Assembly (NCBI RefSeq): GCF_016859285.1
Contig: NC_053403.1
Span: forward strand, 124,001-188,000
Origin: Xiphias gladius
Lineage: Eukaryota; Chordata; Actinopteri; Istiophoriformes; Xiphiidae
DNA length: 64,000 nucleotides
Direction: 5' to 3'
In this document: piece by piece, positions 36,239 through 64,000 of the stretch
Numbering within the stretch: position 1 is the first letter of the stretch
Layout: each line of letters starts with the position of its first letter
Notes under the pieces: model-generated
Told to the model about the DNA's origin: nothing
Seen by the model: the letters and a program-made list of their open reading frames with translations, nothing else
Database searches by the model: none
Program-made: the position numbers and the translations under genes

Positions 36239-38389
36239 CAGACCGACCTCTGAGGACTCTACATTGCTTTGCTGTCTCTGAGGGGTTCTGCTGGTTCCTG
36301 CTGATCTCTTCAGGACTTTGCTGGACTCTAGTGGTCTTTAACGGACTCAGATTTAGATGATTTCTCTGTTCTTATAGTCTAAACAGTCATGGATCTACAC
36401 ATGTACAGTTCGTCCTGAGGGTGGCACTAGAAGAAAAATCATGGCGTCACTAAAACTGACAGGATTGATCCTCTGGAGCACAGGAAGGAGACCAGGACCA
36501 GGAATTTTAAAAAAAACAAACTTAACCCACTGTTGTGTTTGTCGTCGTTTCTGAGATGTTTTCTCACAATAAGCAAACAGAAATAAAACAATTCCATTGC
36601 TCATTAAAATTATTATTAATAGATCACAAAAGACGCCTGGTGTATGCCTGACATTCATTTCTCACAGTACAGACCATCGACAGCTGGTCAGGGTTATATC
36701 CAGCTGGGGTAGATCACCATGGTAACAGAGGCTGCAGGTCAACAGCCCGAGTACTGACCAATCAGATCACCGGAATCACTGAGACATCATTCCTACAAGA
36801 TCCTGACAGCGACGAAAAAGTTTACAATAAAGTGACACTTAATAAAGAGCAGTAGATATTTGGATAGGTCAGTAGAATCATTGTCATGTCAGAGAGAGCA
36901 GTCGTGTGGACGGAGACAGTCTTCCTTCAGTCCAACATATGGACACATTGAAGTCTGACACACTCTGAAGTCTGATTGTCTACACTTCTTTGGTCTTTGG
37001 TGGAGCTGAACCCACGCGCAGACGGACACAACCAACGCGGATTTTAATAACGAGTCACAAACAAGCCGATGCAGCGTATTTTATCCTCGTGTTTGTACCG
37101 TCAAATCTGAATCAGATGTAGTGCAGGAAAACATACTGGATTTGCCTTTTTATTGGAAACGTAAGTAATGTGGCAGTACCTCCACTGTTTCTATGGACCT
37201 TTGCATCCAACACCATTTCCTGACATGTTGCAGATATGAGTTTTTCAGCCGAAAGCAGGGACTTTCTGTCTGCACGGATCTGATTTGTGTCGACAAAGGT
37301 TCAAATAAAGTCTGAGATGTCAGTGAGGCACTTCCTGTTTGTCCCATGACAACATGACAACGGGGAGTCAGACGGGTGACAGGAAGTCAGTCAGACGGAA
37401 GTCGGCCTTACCTGTCTCTCTGTACTTTTATGTAAGAAGCAAATCTGACAGATCGTACCTCTAAACTCATGAGCTTCAAAATAAAAGTCTGGTCACTGAG
37501 CAGAGAGGATCTGACCCTGAGAAGGTTTTCAGTTTGTGGTGGGGGTGTACTCACAGACAGAATCCAGACTGAAAACTGAGGCTAGAGGAGAAACAGAAGC
37601 AGAAGGATCTTCAGCCAGTTTTCTACCAAAAAGTTCCAAGAACTGTGGTACCAGAGGAACTAAACCAGGAAGTAAAATTCCCTGTTGTGTTTCCACAGCA
37701 TGTGACGAACCGTGGAGATCAGACCCTAACAACAGCAGAGTGTCATTCACATCCAGGTCTCCTAGAAATTAGGTTTATATTTCACTAAACAGTTTCCCAC
37801 TGGTGTGGTGACAAACATGAACTCTGGTGGTTTTATGTTCATATACGAACTGTACCAGAGTCAGAGGTCGGAGGTCAGAGGTCAGGGTGGATGCTGGACA
37901 TCCAAAGCTTCAGATTCTGATACCGGAGAACAGGTTCACATCCAGAGTCCTGTCTGTGGACAACAAAAGATGGTGGTTTTGGTTAAATGTAAATAAACAA
38001 GTGGTGTCTGAAGTCACTGAACTTTTTCTGTATTAAACCAGACCAGGATCTTTCCTGAACCTGAACCAGGTGCTGTGAGAGTCTAAACAGAAATATAAAA
38101 CAGTTTAATAATGGTGGAGTCGCTGCAAGTGGATGTTGTGCTGCAGGATCACATATTTTGGTGGAAAAACAGAAATGCTGTGTGTTAACATTTTACTTAG
38201 ATGTTAGGTATCAACCTTGTAAACGGTGAACTGGTCCCTATACACAGTCAGACCATCAACAACTGAATATAAAACCGACTCTCAGTTTACGGTTGTGTAG
38301 GGGTTTTATAGATTGTTTTTAGGGTTGTATGTAGAAAATTGATGAACAAACCTCCCACCTCCCGATTCTACACGTCAGATGTTAAACAT
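36239..38389. other. gpr132 3' UTR and intergenic DNA
   Basis: The 3' UTR probably extends to an AATAAA near 36580. 36250-36360 shows loose GGACTCTGCTGG-type repetition. 36840-38390 contains nothing I can identify. Confidence 0.4.
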
Positions 38390-39920
38390 GCTAAATGTGT
38401 TACAACACGTTTGTTCATAAACTGTAAGCTATGTTACTCACCGCAGGAGTTTTCCTCCGTCATCCTGGTTAGCGTTTACATCCCACCCCAGGCCAGGGTG
38501 AAAGACGCACTGTAAGCCCTCGCAAACCAGATAACTGGCTTGGAACAAAAACATACGGACTCACTCTTCATAATTCTTGGGGACTTTTGCGGAGCAAAAC
38601 TAAACCACAAACTACCAAAATATAGACAGCGTATGAATTGTCCAACCAGTGATGATAACACTCTGGACCACTGCTACACAGTCCTTAAAGATGCATATCG
38701 CTCTGTTCCCGGGCAGCTTTGGGGCACTCTGATCACTGCTCCGTTCATCTTATTCCAACCTACAGGCAGAAACTAATATCTGCAAAGCCTGTGGTGAAAA
38801 ACGGTGAAGAAATGGAACAGACTGTTTTGACTGCAGCTGTTGGAGTGTTTTTAAAACCGCAACTGGCAACCTGGAAAAAAAAAAAAGGCTCACAAATCTT
38901 CTTTCTTGAAGACGTGTGTGCCAACCAAGACCTTCAGCACATACAACAATAGCAAGCCATGGTTCCCAGCCAGACTAAGACAACTTCGTCAGGCCAAGGA
39001 GGAAGCCTGCAGAAGTGGGATTAGAGCCCGGTACGAGCAGGCCAGAAATGCACTGACAAAGGAGATCAGAGTGGCCAAAAGAAGCTACACTGAAAAGCTG
39101 AAAATAAGGTTTTCAGTCAAGGACCCAAGATCAGGGTGGAGAGGCCTGCAAGACGTCACAGACTACAGGACCCAGCTGTCAAACTCCTGAAGTTTGCAGA
39201 CGACACTACGGTCATCGGACTCATCCAAGATTGGGACGAGTCTGCATATCGGTGGGGGGTTGAACAGCCGGTACTCTGGTGCAGTCAGAACAACCTGGAG
39301 CTAAACACGCTCAAGACTGTGAAAATGACAGTGGACTTTAGGAGACACCCCTCAGCACTGCTCCCCCTCACAACATCCAACAGCCCCGTGTCAACCGTGG
39401 ACGCCTTCAACTTTCTGGGAACTACCAATATCAACTCCATCCTCAAAAAGGCCCAGCAGAGGACGTACTCCCTGCAGCACCTGAGGGAGTATGGTCTGCC
39501 ACAGGAGCTGCTGTCACACACCGCATTCATCGAACATATCCTGTGCAGATCCATCGCGGTCTGGTTCTGAGCAGCCACTAAATGGGACAGGAACAGACTG
39601 ACGCGAACGGTAAGAACAGCAGAACAAATCATCGGCGTTCATCTGCCCCTCCAGGACTTTTACTCTTCACGAACCAGGAAACGGGCAAAGAAAATCATTA
39701 GATTCCTCACACACTGGACACAACCTTTTTTACACTATTGTTGTTTGCACCACCACTATCACGGGCACTTTATGTATACTGGTTATCTTTTATATCATCT
39801 GTACTTTAATTGTATATTGTGTATTGTCTGTAAGTACATTGTCTGTGTATTGTGTGTATTGCTTGAGAGTCACCAACTGCTGGAACCAAATTCCTTGTGT
39901 GTGCTAACATATTTGGTAAC
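38390..39920 (+). mobile_element. Internally deleted jockey-like LINE
   Basis: Plus-strand fragments: endonuclease VILVSVYIPPQARVKD and SLFIILGDFCGAKLNHKLPK, with DNTLDHCY and HSDHCSVHLIPTYRQKL. Then follow SKPWFPARLRQLRQAKEEA and TKEIRVAKRSYTEKLK. The sequence then jumps from RGLQDVTDYR directly to KFADDTTVIGLIQD, LNTLKTVKMTVDFRRHP and AQQRTYSLQHLREYGLPQEL. The catalytic fingers and palm (motifs 0 to B) between them are missing, so the copy cannot be autonomous. A LINE-like 3' tail follows to about 39920. Confidence 0.8.
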
Positions 39921-39929
39921 TTGGTGTTT

Positions 39930-42900
39930 CAACATGTTGAACTCGTTATACGTGTCTGTTTTCTTTACATTGGCTCAAACGTGTTTATATGTTTGTTTTC
40001 AGTCTTGTTTCTCCTCAGAGTTTGACTGTTTTATTTTAGATTACTTACACACAGTAAACACAAGGCTTTGATTTAAAGGCCACAGTACAAAAGCCATGAA
40101 CTGCTGTAATATTAAAATGTTTATCAGGACTTTACAGCAGATGATAATCGAACAGATTGTTTAAAATGTCAGAAAACAGCATGTTAACACATCATCTTGA
40201 GACAGAAAGTTATTTTCAATTAAATTTTAGATTGAACTAGTTAAAGATTAACTGAGTCATAAACTGATCATTTCTGCTACAGATTATATTTGTTCTGAAT
40301 CCTGAAAGGTTGAAATTTAAAAAAAAGCAGAAGTGAGCCCAACAGGAAGTTGAATGTTTCAACAGGACACAAGAACACCAGAGTGTGTGTGTGTGTGTGT
40401 GTTTATGGGTAGTGGTTAAACACTGTTGTGTGTATGTGTGTCAATAGGAAGTTGCAGAGACTAATGGCAGCATGTGGAAAGAGAAATAAAGTCAAATACC
40501 TGGGAAAAAAAAAAAAAAAAAAAAATCAGGTAAGTGTGTGAAAATTATTATAACTAACTTGTAGTAACATGATTATAATGATTTTAAAATACTAAAATGA
40601 GAAGACTGGTCCCTTCAGGGGCCTCAGTGGGTGTCTGGTCTGCAGGGAACCAAAATGTGCAGAAAGTTGGAGAAACAACAGACGCTCGGTTAAAAACAGT
40701 TAACAGAAAGAAAAAAAAGGAGAAATGGGAGAAAAATATCTCACCTGACTCACAACCAGCTCAGACTGTAGAAGAAACATGACAGAAACTAGAACATTAT
40801 ACCGAGAGAAAACACTGATGTCCCCCACTGATGAGCATAGGAATGATAAAAAATAAAAATCTGAGCGATGGAAAAACAACTTTAGTCTGTCAGAGTTCAA
40901 ACTCAACTTTCTGTTACGACCAAAACTCTCCCCCTAAAACAACAGCAGGTAGGAACTAAAGAACCACACTTTGTTATCCCGTATAATCAGTATATAAAGA
41001 TGTAAAGACTGGTTTCAAAAAGACTATGATGTAGCTGTAATCAGATTGAAGTGTTAAAGCGATAATGGAACTTTATTGCTCACATGAACAGTGAGCATTG
41101 GCAGAGCTGTGAGATGAAATCATAACTACTGAAGAGACAATAATACATTAACTATGAAAGAATGGAAAATATTATAGGATCTCTGTAACTAAGAATAAAG
41201 TAGAATGGCACTTAGTACAGCTCATACCTCCACCGAGGCCAAACAATCCTACACGTCTGTCTCGCTCTTATAATAGAAAAACTGATGAAGACGTGGAAAA
41301 ATGCCCTATATCGCAATGTTGAGGAAAGTGATAAATTCCTAGATCCTCTCCTTTAACCGGATCCACACCAAAATGTAACGGTTCCTTCCTGGACCACACC
41401 TCATCCCTCCACTCAGTTCGGTGCAGATCAGTTCAGTGCATTTTGTGTAATCCTGCTGACAAATAAACAGACATGGGTTAAAACAGAAGGTCCCTGGCAG
41501 AGAGACAGTGTTTGACACAGTTAAATTAGACAGTATTAATGAGTGAATTGAACAAAGGAAGAAGTAATGAGAACGTTTCTCACTCACCTGGCCTGACAAT
41601 CTGTCACATCACTTTCACTGGCTCATGGTGTTGTTCACTAGTTTGTGTTGCCAGGTTTAGATTTAGATTTAGATTTACTGGTCCATCTTGGACAACCCTG
41701 ATGAAGACCACTGTTTGTGTTTCTCAGGTTAAAAAACAAAACTATCAACCTGTTTTTATTTACAGATAATATTCTCCTAAAACAGTAATTAAAACACTTA
41801 TTACCTGCAATAAAAAAGAGAGATACGCACAAAGCTGTTTGAAGTAAAGATACATACGTTATCCAATATTAAGGAAAGTGAACCTGATATTCAGTGTCAT
41901 CAATGCTGAAGGACATTGACTTGAGCTACCGCACCTGAGAAAAACAAACCACAGCGCGGGTTGTCAGTCAGTGTGGGGCAGACTGCAGATGTGGTTTCAT
42001 CAGGTCTGTACAGATGTTGAGTTTTATCTGTTTGTCATTACACTGGGTGTCCACTGGATCTGCTGGCATCGAGTTTCAGGGTCAAAATATTTCTGATGGA
42101 AACAGACAGTCCGAGGCTGAACTTGATTGGGTTTATTACTGCACTACCCCATCTGAATGTGTCCACATTACAGCTGGTCGTATGTATAAAGTTGGACTTT
42201 CCTCAGCAGTTGGCTGTGACACATTGATCGGAGACAAAGGTTTGTCTTGTTATTGTAAAAGTCAGTGCAGTGACTTTTACTTTCAGACTGAAGAGAGGAC
42301 GAAGTCTTAAAGGTTCATTCTGCAGCCCAACAAAAAAGCTTTGCTCAACAGTTGTTGAGAAACTCCACTGTATGAAGAAGACCAGAAGATGTGGTTGAAA
42401 ACTTAGTGACTGTATTTACTTTGTTTCTTTACAGATGAAGTGAACAACAGTCTCTCTGACCTGATTCCTGTTCTGTTCTCTGATTGGCTCTGCTGTCTCT
42501 CTGCTCTCATCAGGACGCTCTGATTGGCTGAATCCCAGTGTGTAAACAAGCAGAGACAGGCCACGGCTCCTCATCAATCATTCATTGACCTGTCAGACAC
42601 AACTGAGGGATTAATAAATTATTTACTAGGGGCCTGGAGCCTGACCTGAAATCTGCTCTGAGCTAAATTAAATATGACAAAAACACTATGGAGTCTGGAG
42701 GAGAGCCCCTCCTCTGACCCCACTGATGTCGTCACAGTCAACACCTGTTTTTTCTGTGTCTAATTTTTCTCATGTTTCATTTATTCTGTTTTTATTATTT
42801 GCCTTTCGTTTGACGTAGATTTTTTTTTGTGTCCGACCTGCAGCGTCACATTTACATTCCAATAGTTATAAACAAAAAAATTAAGTAGAAATTTAAGACC

Positions 42901-43693
42901 AACAGTGACTCTGACAATGGAACTCCTTTGTAAGAAAGACTAAAAATAATGAAACTGGTGTAAACATAAACATCACCTGTTGGTTCACCTGTACGGGTGC
43001 AGGCTCCTCAGACGCAGAAACTGTGTGAAATTCTCTTCAGATTCTTTTATTGTGTTTTCTGTTCAGCTGCTAACAGGTTTTAGTTACAAAGATTCTTTAA
43101 CTGGTGATTCTGGAAGAAACAGAGCAGTAGTGTTCAGGTGTGACCCCCCCCCCCCCCCCTCACCTGACTCCACCTGAGCTCTGAGGTCAGAGGGCGTTCA
43201 GGAAGGGGGGTACAACAGGAAAGATCATCACTGACACAAAATCAAAGATCATTTTTCTCTACAACAATAAAGATGAAGATGAAGATGATAATGTGCAACT
43301 TTAACAAAACTTTAAAATTAATTCATACAGTGTTTTTCCATCAAAGTGAGACCTCGCGTCTGTCAGGAAGTTAGCCACAGTTAGCTCAGCGGCTAACAGC
43401 CCGCTAAAGCTCAAAGAAGAAGAAGAAGAAGAAGAAGAAGAGGCGGTGACTGGTCCCACAGAGCCAGTCAGGATAAAGATCAAAGGTCAAACACACAGCA
43501 GCCATCAGCGGGGGCAGGGTTAAAACCAGGGGGCAGGGCTTCCCAGCAGGTAAAATCCAACAAAATAAAAGCAACAGTAAGCTCAGTCTCACCCCGCCAC
43601 AATAAAATCATCAAAATAAAATCTAAATTCTCAGTCTGCAGCCTGACTGGCTCATTCAGCCCTTTTTCCCTCAGGTGTGCAGGGGCCAGGACC
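39930..43693. other. Intergenic DNA and cdc42bpb 3' flank
   Basis: Mostly AT-rich and unassigned. It contains a (TG)n run at 40383-40405, an A-tract at 40505-40525, a dispersed repeat copy near 42346-42410 (GAAGATGTGGTTGAAA), a C-tract at 43144-43159 and (AAG)n at 43416-43441. The cdc42bpb 3' UTR should occupy the right end. Confidence 0.4.
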
Positions 43694-61328
<17,635 letters not shown>

Positions 61329-61552
61329 CTGACAGACACATACAGAAAGGCAGGTAAAAACAGAAAACAGGTAAAACAGCTGCCGCTGTGATGACTTCCC
61401 AGAGTTGTACAATCCTGCTTGTGAGTGTTACAAAACACTGCGCTGTGTTTTTAACACAAATATGCCTCTCCAGCCTGACCCCCCCCCCCCTTGTTTGTTG
61501 GACACTTTATTAACTTGTGCTCACGGCTTAGCAGTCTGTTTCCACACTAATA

Positions 61553-63035
61553 TACAGTTAGGTGCATAAGTATTTGGACAGTGACAAAATTTACGAAATC
61601 TGTAGTCTGCCTCTTTACACCACCATGATGGATTTGAAACAAAACAAAAAAAAAAAAAAAAAAATCAAGATGTGATTGAATTGCAGATTGTCAGCTTTAA
61701 TTCAAGAGTATTGACAAAAATATCACATTAACCATTTAGGGATTAAAGCCATTTTTATATATAGTCCCTCATTTTCAGAATCTCAAAAGTATTTGGACAA
61801 ACCAAACTAATTATAAATATCAGGATTATTTTTAATACTTGGATGAAATTCCATTGCAGTCAATGACTGCCCTAAGTCTGGAATCCATGGACATCACCAA
61901 ATGCTGAGTTGCCAGGCCTTTACTGCAGCTGCCTTCAGTTGCTGCTTGTTTGTGGGTCTTTCTGCCCTGAAGTTTGTCTTCAGTTAGGGAAAAACATGCT
62001 CAGTTGGGTTGAGGTCAGGTGACTGACTTGGCCATTGAAGAATATTACATTTCTTTGCCTTGAGAAGCTCTTGTGTTTCTTCCGCAGAATGTTTTGGGTC
62101 ATTATACATCTGTACTGTGAAGCACAGTCCTATCAGTTTTTCAACATTTGGCTGAATCTGAGCAGATAGTATAGAACTATACACTTCAGAATTCATCCTG
62201 CTACTTCTATCAGCAGTCGCTTCATCAATAAACACCAGTGACCCACTTCCATTTGCAAAGAATCTTGTTCCAGAACTGGGCGCGCTTTTTAAGCTGTTCT
62301 GGCAAAGTCTAATCTGACTTTTCTGTTCTTGAGTGTTATCAGTGGTTTGCACCTTGTGGTAAAACCTCTGTATTTACATTCATGAAGGTACCTCTTGATT
62401 GTAGACTTGTCAATGATACACCTACCTCCTCCAGAGTGTTATTGACCTGACTAGATGTTGTGGAGGTCTTTGTCTTCACCAAGGAAATAATTCTGTGATC
62501 ATCCAATTTAGTTGTCTTCCGTGGTCTTCCAGGTCTTTTGGTGTTGCTGAGCTCACCAGCCCATCCCTTCTTTTTAAGAATGTACCAAATTGTTGATTTG
62601 GCCTCTCCTCAAGTTTCAGCCGTCTGTCTGATAGGTTTGCTTTGTTTTTAAGCCGAATGTTGGCCTCTTTCATTTACATCATCACCCCTTTGGACCGCAT
62701 ATTAAGAGATCCCACAAACAGCCACCAAAAGAAAATTCAACACTTGGTATCAGCTCCAGACCTTTTATCTGCTAAATTTGTCATGAAAGAACGAGGGAAC
62801 AAGCAACACCTGGACATGAATCTGATCAATTGTTAATTGTCCAAGTACTTTTGAGCCTCTGAAGATGAAGGACTATGTATAAAAATGGTTGTAATTCCAA
62901 AACAGTTAATGTGATATTTTTGTGAAACCCTTCATTCACATTTTGGTTTGTTTGTTTTATATCCATCATGGTGGTGTACAGAGGCAAAACTATGAAAACT
63001 GTGTCACTGTCCAAGTACTTATGCAATTAACTGTA
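61553..63035 (-). mobile_element. Tc1/mariner element, IR/DR type, degenerate
   Basis: It is flanked by TA and bounded by inverted repeats (TACAGTTAGGTGCATAAGTA on the left; the reverse complement of the right end is TACAGTTAATTGCATAAGTA), similar over about 95 bp. Inner direct repeats (CTCAAAAGTATTTGGACAA near 61783 and its inverted partner near 62840) give an IR/DR architecture. Minus-strand transposase remains include NDPKHSAEETQELLKAKKC and ILQWPSQSPDLNPTEHVF, the D34E-type catalytic end of Tc1 transposases. Stops and frameshifts show it is inactive. Confidence 0.9.
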
Positions 63036-63239
63036 AATATATCTGTCAGCCATATGAGCCTGGAGGGCTCTGACAGACTCAGCTTGTGTCCAGTATGAGG
63101 ACCTGAACTGTTGGCCGTCACATATCTGAGGGTGTCTGTCGTCCTCCGGTGGTGAACAGGGAGAACTGCAAAACATAAATACTGGTTCCAACAAGACAGT
63201 AATCCTGCTCTGTATCTAGTGCTATTACAGAACAAACTA

Positions 63240-63990
63240 AAACTCTATTTAAACTGTCTGAGCCAGCTCCCTCTGCTGATTAAGACTATGAGATAGGGTT
63301 GAAAGCACTGAAAAAAGATAATTAGCGGATCTTGAGTTATGAGGACTCTCATCAAATTCCTTAAATTATTTAAAACTTTTGGTAACAATTTATTTTACTC
63401 TCTTTTCCAATGTTTCATGTTGGGCTGATTTTTGTTAAGTTTAGCAAATTAATCTCAACTCAAGACCCATTTACAGCTTTTTTCAGAGGTTTCAAACACA
63501 TGTCACAGTCTTTACCAACAAAGGACGTATACCCAGTAAAAATCCTTTTGTATCAACTGAAATTTTTATGAAATGTCTTGAGCAAACTCCCTCTGTTCAT
63601 GAAGGCCATGAGATGTGGTTGAAAGCTCCAAAAATAGCAAGTAAATGGATCTGGAGCTCAGATTAATTTTGTCAAACTCCTGCAGTTTTATAAACATTTG
63701 GGGAGGCTTTATTTTGTTCTTACTCCCTGCACTAAGACCTCAAACATAAGCAGATTTCCGTAAGGCCCGACTCAAGGACCCCTTACTAGCTTTTTTTGCG
63801 GGCTTTCAGCCTCATGTTATGGTTTTCATCAGTTAATGTAAGTCAGCACAGAAACTAATATCTCTTATTTATCAAACTGGTTTAATGAGCAAACTCCATC
63901 AACTGAAGAGGTGAGATGTGGTTGAAAGCCCTGAAAACCGCTAGTAGGTGGAGTTTGAGTTAAGATTATTGTTTAAACTGTATGAAATCT
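63240..63990. repeat. Three tandem copies of a ~310-bp repeat
   Basis: The anchor GAGCAAACTCCCTCTG followed by ATGAGATGTGGTTGAAAGC occurs at about 63260, 63580 and 63887 (spacings near 320 and 307). Single related copies are found near 23259 and 42346. The last copy runs off the window. Confidence 0.75.
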
Positions 63991-64000
63991 ACATAATATG

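Noticed and set aside
42014-42310. 99-codon ORF with a hydrophobic N-terminus and several cysteines after an acceptor-like CTGTACAG
   Set aside because: No family recognised, no splice partners or upstream exon seen, and length is within chance for this window.

Overview
The window is a piece of vertebrate nuclear genome, almost certainly from a teleost fish, probably a percomorph. Its genes are multi-exon with GT-AG introns, intergenic DNA is AT-rich with long CA/TG microsatellites, and the mobile elements (CR1/L2-like and jockey-like LINEs, an IR/DR Tc1 element, a TACTTTTACTT-rich MITE) are of teleost type. A 500-base run of N (31948-32447) is an assembly gap. There is no bacterial or phage content.

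Six protein-coding genes are recognised from exon homology, and exon phases join correctly in all of them. From left to right: (1) btbd6 on the minus strand, 5' exons only, running off the left edge; (2) brf1 on the plus strand, 13 exons from the second cyclin repeat to the stop codon at 14525, with its N-terminal exons left of the window, so btbd6 appears nested antisense inside a brf1 intron; (3) ahsa1 on the minus strand, complete (start 22479, stop 17975); (4) vipas39 on the plus strand, head-to-head with ahsa1, first 10 coding exons, then a minisatellite and the assembly gap, after which no further vipas39 exon is seen; (5) gpr132 on the plus strand, an intact GPCR in one coding exon; (6) cdc42bpb (MRCK-beta) on the minus strand, 25 exons plus two probable cassette exons from the coiled coil to the stop codon, with the kinase-domain exons beyond the right edge. 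The human counterparts all lie on chromosome 14q, so this is a rearranged but conserved linkage block.

Between and inside the genes: a degenerate near-full-length CR1/L2-like LINE in a brf1 intron; two other LINE fragments in vipas39 intron 1; an internally deleted LINE downstream of gpr132; a Tc1/mariner element in the cdc42bpb intron at the right edge; two MITE types; a 32-bp minisatellite grown inside a MITE just upstream of vipas39; and a roughly 34-43-bp minisatellite starting at a vipas39 splice donor.

The genes do not form a pathway. brf1 serves RNA polymerase III initiation, btbd6 is a CUL3 adaptor, ahsa1 an HSP90 co-chaperone, vipas39 a VPS33B partner in endosomal trafficking, gpr132 a G-protein-coupled receptor, and cdc42bpb a CDC42-effector kinase acting on actomyosin. 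The most interesting observation is a 231-nt in-frame exon in cdc42bpb that encodes a second CRIB-like motif right after the canonical CRIB exon.
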